Numbered from the stretch's first letter, positions 15,911 through 24,711 are shown. The stretch: DNA of 38,976 nt from Fidelibacterota bacterium (GCA_030600775.1 JAUVLI010000002.1:1-38976); one strand, 5' to 3'. Made by a program: numbers and translations. Notes: generated by a model not told the origin, from the sequence alone.

Positions 15911-16708
15911 ATGAAGAATTATTTGAAATTTTTGTTTGTTTTATCATTAGTGTTTTCTTTTTCGTTTTTATTTGCGCAAGAAGAAATCAGTGGTGATGAA
16001 GAGTTTCAACAATTATTCGAAGAAGGAAATGTTGATACTGAAGCTGTTGAAGAAGAGAGTGGTTTTCTCGATAAGGTTACTGACATTGCTGAGGAAGAAG
16101 AAGCTGCTGCTGAGGAAGGTGAAGAAGAAGCAATTGTAGAAGAAGTTGCTGATGTAGATACTTGGGGTGTAAAAGCTTATGTAAATGTTGGAGCAGTTGA
16201 ACCTTGGGGTGATCCAGGAACTGGTGCATTATGTGATGTGGGCTTCCATTTTGGTGGTGGAGCTATTGTAAAACTTTCTAATTTTGTAGATTTACCAGCA
16301 GTATTAGATCCGTTAAATGTAGAAGGTGTAGTAAGCTATACAAGCTTTGCACAAAAAGACGATGGCGATGGAACCGCTACAGTTATAGGTGTTGGAATAA
16401 CACCTCGCTATGATGTAAGTGATTTGGTTTTTGATGCACTTGGTGTTGAGCCAGTTGTTGGTGTTTTCGGATTGTTAGGATTGCGTTACAACTATCATTC
16501 ATGGGATAGCTTCCCCGTATTAGAAGACGAGAGTGCTTCATCTTTCGGTCTTGATATTGGAGCAGGAGTTAAATATAATATTAATGAATCTGCGGGATTG
16601 GACTTTAGATTTACACAAGGTCTATATGGTATGACAGAGATTGATTATGGCGACTATTCTCATTCAGAAAATGGATTTCTTTTAGGTGTCACTTTTAAGA
16701 TACAATAA
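15911..16708 (+). CDS. Outer-membrane beta-barrel protein with acidic N-terminal segment
   Basis: 265 residues from ATG 15911, with a strong AGGAGG a few bases before. The signal peptide ends in FLFAQ. A very acidic stretch (about residues 24-78, many E and D with Ala) follows, then a barrel-like domain with alternating strands (WGVKAYVNVGAVEPWG, VGVFGLLGLRYNYHSW, SSFGLDIGAGVKYNINES) and the C-terminal strand GFLLGVTFKIQ typical of outer-membrane proteins. Its own promoter-like boxes and a strong terminator make it a single-gene unit, and the strong RBS suggests high expression. The acidic segment could bind cations or contact peptidoglycan-side partners; that is speculation. Function unknown. 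Confidence 0.75.
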   Translation: MKNYLKFLFVLSLVFSFSFLFAQEEISGDEEFQQLFEEGNVDTEAVEEESGFLDKVTDIAEEEEAAAEEGEEEAIVEEVADVDTWGVKAYVNVGAVEPWGDPGTGALCDVGFHFGGGAIVKLSNFVDLPAVLDPLNVEGVVSYTSFAQKDDGDGTATVIGVGITPRYDVSDLVFDALGVEPVVGVFGLLGLRYNYHSWDSFPVLEDESASSFGLDIGAGVKYNINESAGLDFRFTQGLYGMTEIDYGDYSHSENGFLLGVTFKIQ

Positions 16709-16730
16709 TTATTAAATCTAAATAATAAAA

Positions 16731-16763
16731 AAAAGCTCTCAAATAAATTGAGAGCTTTTTTTA
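16731..16763. terminator. Strong bidirectional terminator
   Basis: AAAAGCTCTCAA (16731-16742), loop ATAAA, and TTGAGAGCTTTT (16748-16759) form a perfect 12-bp stem followed by T residues. It lies between the convergent outer-membrane protein gene and the hemC-like gene and serves both strands. Confidence 0.92.
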
Positions 16764-16781
16764 TCACTAATGTTTTATTTT

Positions 16782-17699
16782 TTATTTAGGTAATATTTTT
16801 TTAATTTTATCGTTTTTTAGGAAAGTATTTGCTAATTTGTCACCAATAGATTTGCTATTATCCCTAAATGTTTTTGTAATATTTTCTTTGATGAAGATGT
16901 CGCCTTCATTATTAGATAAAAATGCAGTTATGGAAAGTTCTTTATCATTCATTTCTGCATAGACACCAACGGGATAATTATTACTGATATTTAATTTTGA
17001 AATGAATGCTCTTTCCGCAGTAACTGTGTTATATGTCTCTTTGTCTAATATTGGTTGAAGTAATTCAATTATATCAAATCTATGGCTTGGAATTATTAAT
17101 GCTGTAGCACCTTGTCCGGCTGCAGGAATGAATTTGTGTTTATCTAAATCTGCTGCAGGTGCTTTTGAAATATTTAAACGCTCAACTATTATTTTATCAA
17201 GAATAATTCCATTAAGTTTAAAATTTTTTAACTTAAAAATACAGGATTTCACATCACCATTTAAAATAACTAATTTTGTATTTGGATAATATTTTTTCAT
17301 TAATGCAAAATTTCTTAAATTGCTAACTCCAACAACAAACTTTGGCAAGTCATCATCTATTTTAAAATCATTAAATGTTACGAAGGTATCTTCTGAATAA
17401 TCCCTTTTAATGTATCCGGCAATAATCAAACCCGGATCAATTGAACATGATAAATATTTGACGTTGTGCACAGATATCTGAATATCATTATTTAACAATT
17501 GTTCTTCTATTTCTAAACTATAAGGAGTATCTATAATTTCATCATTGATTTGAAAATCATTATTTATTTGGTGATTTGTCCTAATAATTTTGATATGAAC
17601 ATTTAATTGAGGGTATTGCAATTTTAGCAATTCTTTTATATGATTCGTTTGCCAAATAGCTAATTTGTCTTCATTAGTTGCAATTGTAATGCTTTTCAT
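16782..17699 (-). CDS. HemC-like protein lacking catalytic and cofactor residues
   Basis: 305 residues, about the length of hydroxymethylbilane synthase (HemC), and alignable by eye along its whole length: TIATNEDKLAIWQ at the start, IQISVHNVKYLS, GVSNLRN, KFIPAAGQGATALI, TAERAFISKL, YPVGVYAE. However, the residues that make HemC work are gone. The catalytic Asp of VHSxKDVP is Tyr82. The cofactor-carrying Cys before VPIG is Asn240. The Arg of the ATR motif is Asn9, one of the RR pair is Asn130, and both Arg of LRGNVGTR are Asn147 and Cys153. It cannot carry the dipyrromethane cofactor. The frame is intact with AGGAG before ATG, so it may be a repurposed binding protein. No other heme genes are near. 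Confidence 0.7.
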   Translation of the reverse strand: MKSITIATNEDKLAIWQTNHIKELLKLQYPQLNVHIKIIRTNHQINNDFQINDEIIDTPYSLEIEEQLLNNDIQISVHNVKYLSCSIDPGLIIAGYIKRDYSEDTFVTFNDFKIDDDLPKFVVGVSNLRNFALMKKYYPNTKLVILNGDVKSCIFKLKNFKLNGIILDKIIVERLNISKAPAADLDKHKFIPAAGQGATALIIPSHRFDIIELLQPILDKETYNTVTAERAFISKLNISNNYPVGVYAEMNDKELSITAFLSNNEGDIFIKENITKTFRDNSKSIGDKLANTFLKNDKIKKILPK

Positions 17700-17825
17700 T
17701 TTTACTCCTGATACATTGCACTATTATGTGTGATAAAATTCAAAAAATTGTATTCTACTATTATAACCATAATTAAATATAATAAAAATAATTGTTAAAA
17801 TCTACTAAAATATTATTATAATTAA

Positions 17826-17858
17826 TAAAAAAGGAAGTATTTTCTACTTCCTTTTTTA
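17826..17858. terminator. Terminator downstream of dnaK
   Basis: AAAAAAGGAAGTA and TACTTCCTTTTTT form a perfect stem around a TTTTC loop, about 20 bases past the dnaK stop codon on the minus strand. The flanking A and T runs make it usable in both directions. Confidence 0.88.
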
Positions 17859-17878
17859 TATTAGTATGATTAGAAGTG

Positions 17879-19792
17879 TTATTTCTTTTTATCTTCGTCA
17901 ACTACTTCATAATCGGCATCTTCTACATCATCTTTTGATTTTGTATTTGCTGATTCAGATTTTGACTGTGATTGTTGATTTGTTTGATCTGTTTTTGTAT
18001 TTTGATACATCTTTTCTGAAATTTTTGAAAAAGCTTGAGTAACTGCTTCTATTTTTGATTTTATCTCATTTGCATCTTTGCTATCTTTAACTTTTTCTAA
18101 TTCCTCTAACGCATTTTCAACAGGTTTTTTATCCTCATCTGAAATTTTATCTTTGAGTTCGTCAAGTTGTTTCTTTGTAGAAAATATTATTTGTTCCGCT
18201 TGATTGTGAGTATCAACTGTTTCTTTCCATTTTTTATCTTCTTTTGCGTGTTCTTCAGCGTCTTTTTTCATATTTTCTATTTCGCTTTCCTTAAGTCCGC
18301 TTGATGATTCAATTGTAATATGTTGTTCTTTGCTAGTAGCTTTATCTTTTGCAGAAACGTTTAAAATTCCATTTGCATCAATATCAAATGATACTTCTAT
18401 TTGTGGTATTCCTCTTGGAGCAGGTGGAATTCCATCCAATGTAAATCTTCCGAGTGTTCTATTGCCGGCAGCCTGTGATCTTTCTCCCTGTAGGACATGT
18501 ATTTCAACAGCTGGTTGATTATCAGCAGCAGTACTAAAGATCTCTGTTTTTTTAGCAGGTATGGTTGTGTTTTTATCTATCAATTTTGTAGATACGCCAC
18601 CCAATGTCTCTATTCCCAATGATAATGGTGTTACGTCTAGTAATAATACGTCTTTTACATCACCTTGCAATACGCCACCTTGAATAGCAGCTCCTAACGC
18701 AACAACTTCATCTGGATTTACAGTTTTGTTAGGTTCTTTACCGAATATTTCTTTTACTAATTTTTGTACAGAAGGTATTCGTGTTGAACCACCTACTAAA
18801 ATAATCTCATTAATTTCACCTTTTGAAACACCCGCATCTTTCATAGCATCCATACAAGGTTGTTTTGTCTTTTCAACTAAATCTTCTGTTAGTTGATCAA
18901 ATTTAGCTCTGGAAATAGTAATATTTAGATGTTTGGGCCCATTAGAATCTGCCGTTAAATATGGAAGATTAATTTCTGTTTGTTTTGAAGAGGATAATTC
19001 CATTTTCCCTTTTTCGGCTGCATCTTTTAATCTTTGAACAACCATTGGATCTTTGGAAATATCAATTCCTTCTTGTTTTTTATATTCTTTGATCAAATAA
19101 TCGATTAATCGTTTATCAAAATCATCTCCACCCAAATGACCATCGCCATTTGTGGATTTTACTTCAAAAACACCTTCACCGATTTCAAGTATTGAAATAT
19201 CGAAAGTTCCACCTCCAAGATCGAAAACTGCTATTTTTTCATCTTTTTTCTTGTCTAAACCATAAGCTAAAGAAGCAGCTGTTGGTTCATTTATGATCCT
19301 TTTTACTTTCAAACCGGCAATTTTCCCAGCATCCTTTGTCGCCTGTCTCTGAGAATCATTGAAATATGCTGGAACTGTGATGACAGCTTCATCAACTTTT
19401 TCACCTAAATATTCTTCCGCTATTTGTTTTGCTTTTTGTAATATCATTGCACTGATTTCTGGTGGTGAATATTTTTTATTGTTTACATTAACACGTACAT
19501 CTCCATTAGATCCTTTTTCAACTTTAAAAGGTACTTCATGCATTTCTTGATCTACTTCTTCATACATGCGTCCCATAAATCTTTTAATACTGGATATGGT
19601 GTTAGTTGGATTTGTAATTGCCTGTCTTTTTGCACTTGTTCCAACCAATCTCTCACCATCTTTTTTAAATGCGATAATTGATGAAGTTGTTCTTCCACCC
19701 TCTGAATTTAATAATATTTTTGGTTCCTTACCTTCCATTATTGCAACACATGAATTGGTAGTCCCTAAATCAATTCCTATTATTTTTCCCAT
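17879..19792 (-). CDS. dnaK: Chaperone protein DnaK (Hsp70)
   Basis: 637 residues from ATG 19792. That start was chosen over the in-frame ATG at 19804 because GGAGG (19798-19802) lies just before it and the protein then begins [20 protein letters not shown]. The ATPase domain has [34 protein letters not shown], and [16 protein letters not shown]. The substrate-binding domain has [14 protein letters not shown] and the helical lid follows. The C-terminus keeps the [14 protein letters not shown] tail that contacts J-proteins and GrpE in the family. grpE and dnaJ are not adjacent. Upstream DNA has no CIRCE operator but does have tandem repeats and a sigma-54-like element. Confidence 0.97.
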   Translation of the reverse strand: MGKIIGIDLGTTNSCVAIMEGKEPKILLNSEGGRTTSSIIAFKKDGERLVGTSAKRQAITNPTNTISSIKRFMGRMYEEVDQEMHEVPFKVEKGSNGDVRVNVNNKKYSPPEISAMILQKAKQIAEEYLGEKVDEAVITVPAYFNDSQRQATKDAGKIAGLKVKRIINEPTAASLAYGLDKKKDEKIAVFDLGGGTFDISILEIGEGVFEVKSTNGDGHLGGDDFDKRLIDYLIKEYKKQEGIDISKDPMVVQRLKDAAEKGKMELSSSKQTEINLPYLTADSNGPKHLNITISRAKFDQLTEDLVEKTKQPCMDAMKDAGVSKGEINEIILVGGSTRIPSVQKLVKEIFGKEPNKTVNPDEVVALGAAIQGGVLQGDVKDVLLLDVTPLSLGIETLGGVSTKLIDKNTTIPAKKTEIFSTAADNQPAVEIHVLQGERSQAAGNRTLGRFTLDGIPPAPRGIPQIEVSFDIDANGILNVSAKDKATSKEQHITIESSSGLKESEIENMKKDAEEHAKEDKKWKETVDTHNQAEQIIFSTKKQLDELKDKISDEDKKPVENALEELEKVKDSKDANEIKSKIEAVTQAFSKISEKMYQNTKTDQTNQQSQSKSESANTKSKDDVEDADYEVVDEDKKK

Positions 19793-19838
19793 TTTTTCCT
19801 CCATTTTATTTTAAATTTTCATTTTCATTAATTAATAG

Positions 19839-19855
19839 AGCAAATATTATGCCAA
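19839..19855 (-). promoter_or_regulatory. Sigma-54-like -24/-12 element upstream of dnaK
   Basis: On the minus strand, TTGGCATAATATTTGCT matches YTGGCAYR-N4-TTGCW, with the GG and GC exactly ten bases apart. A start of transcription near 19828 would give a leader of about 36 bases. A TTGACA (-35-like) lies upstream with 15 bp to TAATAT, so a suboptimal sigma-70 reading is also possible. This is a single site in AT-rich DNA. Confidence 0.3.
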
Positions 19856-19862
19856 ATTAGCA

Positions 19863-19907
19863 AATGTCAATATTGTAACATACTATGCCATAATGACAAT
19901 ATTGGAA
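19863..19907. repeat. Repeats in the dnaK-feoA intergenic region
   Basis: Two copies of TG(T/A)CAATATTG lie about 27 bases apart, each containing the palindrome CAATATTG. A TATGCCA element occurs both between them and in the sigma-54-like site at 19839. This could be an operator for dnaK or feoA. No CIRCE and no clear Fur box are visible. Confidence 0.35.
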
Positions 19908-20007
19908 AATATTATTTTATAATTAAAAATTTAAAAATATGTTTTTATAATTGCAAATTGATATTAATTATATTAAATTTAAAGATAATTAAAAATGGAT
20001 TTATATT

Positions 20008-20232
20008 ATGAGTTTAAAAGAAATACAGATTGGTGATAAGGCAAAAGTGATAAAATTGAATGGTGGCTTAATGTTTAAAAAAAGAGCAGAAGCATTAGGC
20101 ATTAGAGTCGGATCAATGATAGAAAAAAGATCAGCACAATTTATGAATGGTCCAATTACAATAAAAGTTGGAAATACAAATATTGCATTAGGTGTTGGTA
20201 TGGCAGAAAAAATTATTGTAGAAGTGTTATAA
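20008..20232 (+). CDS. feoA: Ferrous iron transport protein A
   Basis: 74 residues, the usual size of the SH3-like FeoA domain. Typical pattern: IQIGDKAKVIKLNGG, a KKRAEALGIRVGSMIEK segment, and GNTNIALGVGMAEKI. FeoA is a small cytoplasmic protein thought to modulate the FeoB GTPase or pore. The gene is 30 bp upstream of feoB and must be co-transcribed. The 203-bp region before it is shared with the divergent dnaK. I see no convincing Fur box, and its ribosome binding site is weak. Confidence 0.93.
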   Translation: MSLKEIQIGDKAKVIKLNGGLMFKKRAEALGIRVGSMIEKRSAQFMNGPITIKVGNTNIALGVGMAEKIIVEVL

Positions 20233-20262
20233 AATAAAAAGATATTTACTAAGGTGTAGTTT

Positions 20263-22026
20263 GTGAATAAAAAACTAACTAATAAGAAGTTAATGCTAAT
20301 TGGTAATCCTAATGTAGGTAAAAGTGCCATTTTTTCAAGATTAACAGGTGTTAAAGTAATTGTATCAAATTATCACGGAACTACTGTAGAATTTACAAGA
20401 GGATATTTAAAATTAGGTGATGATAGAATGGAGATAGTGGATATTCCCGGGATATATTCACTTGAACCTACTATAAAGGCCGAAGAAATTGCTGTAAAAA
20501 TTTTTGAAGAAGCAGTAAAAGAAAAAAATGAAAATATATTTATAAATGTAATTGATTCTACAAATTTAGAAAGGAATCTTAATCTTACTTATGAATTGAT
20601 AAAGAGAGATATTCCACTAATAGTAGTGTTGAATTTTTGGGATGAAGCCGGGCATACAGGTGTAAGTATCAATAGGGAAAAATTAGAGAATATTTTAGGT
20701 GTTCCAGTGATAACCACTTGCGGTATTACCGGTGAAGGGATAAAAAGTCTTGTTGATAATTTGCATAATGCAAAAAGAAGTAATCTTATTAGTAAAAGAA
20801 TTTCCAAAGATATTACTGAAAAAAGTAAATGGGAACAAATAGGTGAAATTATTGAGCAAGTTCAGAAATTAAAACATCGGCATCATACAATTGGTGAAAA
20901 ACTTAGCGATTTTTCAATTCATCCATTAAGTGGTTTACTAGTTGCAATTATAGTTTTGGGATTATCTCTTTCGATAATTAGATTAATTGGCGAATCGTTA
21001 ATAACATATTTATTTGAGCCCATGTTTGAAAATTATTGGACACCTATATTATTGAAAATATCCGCTTTATTCAATGGGAATGGTATTTTACATGATATCT
21101 TAATTGGGCAGGTAATAGATGGAAAGATAAGCTATCTAGATTCAATGGGTATGCTTTCTACTGGATTATTTGTTCCAATTGCGATGATATTACCATATAT
21201 AACTGCATTTTATTTTGTTTTAAGTTTTTTAGAAGATTCCGGTTATTTACCGCGTTTAGGAATACTTGTTGATAATCTGATGCATAAATTGGGATTACAT
21301 GGATTAGCGATAATACCGATGTTGTTAGGAATTGGTTGCAATGTTCCCGGTGCTTTGTCAACAAGAATGTTGGAAACACGCAAAGAAAAATTTATAGCAA
21401 GTACATTAATGGCAATTGCAGTTCCTTGTATGGCACAGATAGCTATGATCTTTGGGTTGCTTGGACGATATGGACTGAAAGCAATAATAATTGTTTTCGT
21501 GGTATTGTTTGTTGTTTGGGTTATTTTAGGTCTATTAATGAATAGATTTGTCAAGGGAACAAGTCCTGAAATATTTACGGAAATTCCACCTTATAGAATA
21601 CCATATTTTAAATCATTATTGAAAAAATTATGGATGAGAATTGTTTGGTTTATTAAGGAAGCCGTTCCTTATGTATTGTTGGGTGTATTAATAATAAATA
21701 TTTTATATGTTTTACATGTAATAGATTTTTTGGGAAATTTAGTAGGTCCAATCATTACTGGATTGATGGGATTACCAAAGGAAACAGTTGGCGCATTAAT
21801 TGTTGGATTTCTACGAAAAGATGTAGCAGTTGGAATGTTAGTTCCATTGGGATTATCTATGAAACAAATGATAATTTCTTCTGTAATATTGACAATGTAT
21901 TTCCCTTGTATTGCAACATTTACCGTGTTACTAAAAGAATTAGGAGCTAAAGATATGGTAAAATCAGCAACGATAATGATATTATCAACATTGATTGTTG
22001 GTACTATATTAAATTTAGTTTTGTAA
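20263..22026 (+). CDS. feoB: Ferrous iron transporter FeoB (short form)
   Basis: 587 residues from GTG 20263 (RBS AAGGTG). The N-terminal GTPase domain has G1 GNPNVGKS, G3 DIPG, and a G4-like LNFWDE. The membrane domain carries both gate motifs: CNVPGALSTRMLETRKEKF with AVPCMAQIAMIFG, and FPCIATFTVLLKELG. FLRKDVAVGML lies between them. It imports Fe2+ across the inner membrane, typical of anaerobic or microaerobic life. Classical FeoB is 700-770 residues; this one is shorter, with a compact linker and no Cys-rich C-terminal tail, but no essential motif is missing. No FeoC gene follows; the next gene is a tRNA. Confidence 0.95.
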   Translation: MNKKLTNKKLMLIGNPNVGKSAIFSRLTGVKVIVSNYHGTTVEFTRGYLKLGDDRMEIVDIPGIYSLEPTIKAEEIAVKIFEEAVKEKNENIFINVIDSTNLERNLNLTYELIKRDIPLIVVLNFWDEAGHTGVSINREKLENILGVPVITTCGITGEGIKSLVDNLHNAKRSNLISKRISKDITEKSKWEQIGEIIEQVQKLKHRHHTIGEKLSDFSIHPLSGLLVAIIVLGLSLSIIRLIGESLITYLFEPMFENYWTPILLKISALFNGNGILHDILIGQVIDGKISYLDSMGMLSTGLFVPIAMILPYITAFYFVLSFLEDSGYLPRLGILVDNLMHKLGLHGLAIIPMLLGIGCNVPGALSTRMLETRKEKFIASTLMAIAVPCMAQIAMIFGLLGRYGLKAIIIVFVVLFVVWVILGLLMNRFVKGTSPEIFTEIPPYRIPYFKSLLKKLWMRIVWFIKEAVPYVLLGVLIINILYVLHVIDFLGNLVGPIITGLMGLPKETVGALIVGFLRKDVAVGMLVPLGLSMKQMIISSVILTMYFPCIATFTVLLKELGAKDMVKSATIMILSTLIVGTILNLVL

Positions 22027-22084
22027 AAGTATAGAAAATTGGTTGTATTTATTTGAAAAATAAGTTATTATTAGGTAAAATTTA

Positions 22085-22157
22085 GCCCCTGTAGCTCAGT
22101 GGATAGAGCACAGGTTTCCTAAACCTGTTGTCGCCCGTTCAAGTCGGGCCAGGGGTA
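22085..22157 (+). tRNA. tRNA-Arg (anticodon CCT)
   Basis: All four arms fold. The acceptor is GCCCCTG with CAGGGGT (first pair G-T), followed by a D arm TAGCTCAGTGGATAGAGCA. The anticodon stem is CAGGT/ACCTG with loop TTCCTAA (anticodon CCT), and the T arm GCCCG-TTCAAGT-CGGGC. The discriminator is A. CCA is not encoded. It reads the rare arginine codon AGG. It sits between feoB and a TPR gene on the same strand. Confidence 0.95.
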
Positions 22158-22175
22158 CATAAAAAAAGGAGAAGC

Positions 22176-22862
22176 ATGTTAAAAGCAAAGAAAAAAATAA
22201 AAAAGAAAGAATTGAAAAAAGATCCATTTTTTGAAAAGATCGATGAGTCATTTAGATTTTATAAAAAAAATCAGCAGGTCATTATAATATCTTTATTGAT
22301 CATTATTTTAATGATATTGATTGGTTGGTATTATTTTAATTCACAAAATAAAAAGAATGAAGAAGCAGCTGGACAATTTGGTATTGCTCAATTTTATTTA
22401 AGTGGTCAACAATATGAAAATGCTACTAAGAAATTTGAGGAAGTAAATGAATTGTATTCGGACACAAAATATGGTAATCTCACATTATATTATTTAGGTT
22501 ATATAAATTATAATCAAAATAAGTTTGAGAAAGCGATCGAATATTTTAATGATTATTTAGATAAAAGTTGTGATGATAATGTAATTAACGGTGCTGCTTA
22601 TAATGGTTTGGCAAAAATATATGAAGATAAAGCAGAATTTCTCAAAGCAGGGATAAATTACAAAAGTGCGTATGAAACAACACCATTAGAATTTAAAAAA
22701 ATTGAGTATGCATTTCAATCAATTGATTGTTTAATAAAAGCAAAAGAATATGGAAAAGCAGATAAATTAATAACAAAAGTTGAAAATAATCATGAATTAA
22801 ATGATTTACAGAGTGATAAAATTAAATCATTTAGAATTATATTAGGATTAAAAAATAATTAA
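22176..22862 (+). CDS. Membrane-anchored tetratricopeptide-repeat protein
   Basis: 228 residues from ATG 22176, chosen because AAGGAGA precedes it; the longer frame would run into the tRNA. A very lysine-rich N-terminus is followed by one membrane helix (VIIISLLIIILMILIGWYYF, about 36-55), then helical repeats of TPR type: AQFYLSGQQYENATKKFEEV, LYYLGYINYNQNKFEKAIEY, YNGLAKIYEDKAEFLKAGIN. The layout resembles YfgM-type or coordinator proteins that hold periplasmic or envelope partners, but no specific partner is indicated. A hairpin ends the gene at 22914-22931, before rimP. Confidence 0.8.
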   Translation: MLKAKKKIKKKELKKDPFFEKIDESFRFYKKNQQVIIISLLIIILMILIGWYYFNSQNKKNEEAAGQFGIAQFYLSGQQYENATKKFEEVNELYSDTKYGNLTLYYLGYINYNQNKFEKAIEYFNDYLDKSCDDNVINGAAYNGLAKIYEDKAEFLKAGINYKSAYETTPLEFKKIEYAFQSIDCLIKAKEYGKADKLITKVENNHELNDLQSDKIKSFRIILGLKNN

Positions 22863-22909
22863 ATAAAACATTTGGATTTTAAAAAAGTATTTGTATATTA
22901 CTTAATGAG

Positions 22910-22935
22910 AAGTGGGAGTTATCCCACTTTTGTTG
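22910..22935 (+). terminator. Hairpin upstream of rimP
   Basis: AAGTGGGA and TCCCACTT enclose a GTTA loop, followed by TTGTTG. It may terminate the tRNA/TPR transcript or act as an attenuating hairpin in front of the rimP-nusA operon. The T tract is imperfect. Confidence 0.5.
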
Positions 22936-22947
22936 TATGAGGGATGT

Positions 22948-23397
22948 ATGAAGGATAGAATAAAAGAAGTGACCAATCAAATAGCGGAAAAAATGGGAAT
23001 AATTGTAGAAGAAATAATTATTAACAATAATGTAAATATGATAAAAATCATTGCTGATAAAAAAGAAGGAATAAAATTAGATGATTTGGCAATTTTTTCT
23101 CATACATTGTCTGACGATGAAAAGTTTGATAATATTATTGGCAATAAATATCGTTTTGAAGTAACTTCACCTGGTTTAGATAGTAAAATGACAAAACCAT
23201 ATCAATTTATTCGTAATATTGGTCGTAGTGTTAATATTTTTTTTGATGGTCGAAATAAAAATAGTTCAATAAAGGGTAAAATAATAGAAGCTGATAATGA
23301 AAAAATATTAATAGAATCAAAAAACAAGAAGAAAAAAGATACAGTAGAAATAAATTATAATAGAATTAAATATGGAAAATTAAAATTAAAATGGTAA
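22948..23397 (+). CDS. rimP: Ribosome maturation factor RimP
   Basis: 149 residues from ATG 22948, with GAGGG just before it; an earlier start at 22912 would lie inside the hairpin. RimP binds 30S precursors in the cytoplasm and helps assemble the 3' major domain. Family features are the LSDDEKFDNIIGNKYRFEV segment followed by TSPGLDSKM and a C-terminal SH3-like domain with a basic end (YNRIKYGKLKLKW). The N-terminal domain is divergent. It heads the rimP-nusA-infB block conserved in most bacteria, which strongly supports the call. Confidence 0.92.
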   Translation: MKDRIKEVTNQIAEKMGIIVEEIIINNNVNMIKIIADKKEGIKLDDLAIFSHTLSDDEKFDNIIGNKYRFEVTSPGLDSKMTKPYQFIRNIGRSVNIFFDGRNKNSSIKGKIIEADNEKILIESKNKKKKDTVEINYNRIKYGKLKLKW

Positions 23398-23412
23398 ACA
23401 GGAGTTGTCGTT

Positions 23413-24711
23413 TTGGATCAAAAAAAACTTATTGAAGCATTTATATTACTTGCAAAAGAAAAAAATATGGCAAGGGCAGAAGTTGGTAATATCATTGAAA
23501 ACGTAATTGAATCACTAATAAGGAAAAAATTTGGTGATGTTGATAATTTTGATATTATTGTTAATACAAAAATGGGAGAAATAGAAATATATCAAGAACT
23601 TGAAGTAGTTGCTGATGATGATATGGATGATGAAGTATCACAAATATCACTTTCTGATGCGAAAGAAATGCCCGATTCCGAAGATGTAGAAGTGGGAGAA
23701 ATTGTTGTTAAAATAATTGAACCGACCATTTTTGGGAGAAGATCAATTTCTGCAGCTAAACAAATATTAAGTCAAAGGATCATTGAAATAGAAAGAGAAC
23801 AGATATTTAATGATTATAAAAAACGCATTGGAGAAATTGTTGTAGGTAATATTCATCAGGCAAGAAGAAACGGTACTGTATTTATCAACAATGATAAAAT
23901 AGAGTTAAAAATGCCAAGGAATGAACAAATTCCTACCGAAAGATATCATCGTGGTTATACAATAAAAGCGGTAATAAAAGATGTCCAAATTAGTAGCAAG
24001 GGACCAGAAATAATAATATCGAGATCAGATGAATTATTTTTAAGGCGACTTTTTGAATTGGAAGTGCCAGAAATTTATGATGGTATTGTAGAAATTAAAA
24101 CAATTGCTAGAATACCGGGACGAAGAAGTAAAATAGTTGTAACAACAAATGACAAAAGAATTGATCCTGTTGGAGCTTGCGTTGGAATTAAAGGGAATAG
24201 AATAAAGACAATTGTTAATGAGGTAGGTGGTGAAAATATTGATATTATTAATTATAGTAATGAATCAGAATTATTGATTTCGAGAGCTTTATCACCTGCA
24301 AAACCATCTTTTATTGAAATTGATGAAGAGAGAAAATATGCTTTAGCCGTTTTCGAAGATGAGGAAATTGCCACTGCTATTGGATCTGGTGGTGTAAATA
24401 TTAATCTTACTTCACGAGTAACTGGTTATGAAATTGATGCAATTCGTCAATCAGAATATAATCGTTTAGAAGGTGATGATATTTTTATTGAGGATATTGA
24501 TGAAATTACTGATGCTCAAGCAAAAACTCTTCAAAATGAAGAAATTGAAACAGTTGCAGATTTTTTAAATACTGACACTGAAAAATTATTAAGTATTAAG
24601 GGAATTGGCGAGAAAACATTTGAGAAATTAGAATTCATAATACAAGATGCTTTAGAAAGTAAGAGAGAAGAAGAGAAAGAAAAGGAATTAGATTTGGATC
24701 AGAATGTATAA
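23413..24711 (+). CDS. nusA: Transcription elongation/termination factor NusA
   Basis: 432 residues from TTG 23413; CAGGAG lies 8 bases before it. Domains in order: RNA-polymerase-binding N-terminus (1-120), S1 domain (about 135-195, GEIVVGNIHQARRNGTVFIN), KH1 (VGACVGIKGNRIKTIVNEVG), KH2 (ATAIGSGGVNINLTSRVTGY), and a single C-terminal helix-hairpin-helix unit (SIKGIGEKTFEKLEFI). NusA binds RNA polymerase and nascent RNA and controls pausing, termination and antitermination. The TTG start may keep its level low. It lies in the rimP-nusA-infB operon. Confidence 0.96.
   Translation: MDQKKLIEAFILLAKEKNMARAEVGNIIENVIESLIRKKFGDVDNFDIIVNTKMGEIEIYQELEVVADDDMDDEVSQISLSDAKEMPDSEDVEVGEIVVKIIEPTIFGRRSISAAKQILSQRIIEIEREQIFNDYKKRIGEIVVGNIHQARRNGTVFINNDKIELKMPRNEQIPTERYHRGYTIKAVIKDVQISSKGPEIIISRSDELFLRRLFELEVPEIYDGIVEIKTIARIPGRRSKIVVTTNDKRIDPVGACVGIKGNRIKTIVNEVGGENIDIINYSNESELLISRALSPAKPSFIEIDEERKYALAVFEDEEIATAIGSGGVNINLTSRVTGYEIDAIRQSEYNRLEGDDIFIEDIDEITDAQAKTLQNEEIETVADFLNTDTEKLLSIKGIGEKTFEKLEFIIQDALESKREEEKEKELDLDQNV

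Noticed and set aside
19793-20007. CIRCE/HrcA operator upstream of dnaK
   Set aside because: No TTAGCACTC-N9-GAGTGCTAA or close variant is present; only CAATATTG-type repeats are seen.
22085-22157. tRNA-Arg as an integration site
   Set aside because: No partial copy of the tRNA 3' end was found downstream, and the genes on both sides are chromosomal.
22128-22175. N-terminal extension of the TPR protein into the tRNA gene
   Set aside because: The extension is tRNA-Arg sequence; AAGGAGA before ATG 22176 gives a clear normal start.
23413-23415. TTG starts of nusA and pnp as annotation errors
   Set aside because: Both have Shine-Dalgarno motifs at the right spacing and give the expected N-termini; no nearer ATG fits.
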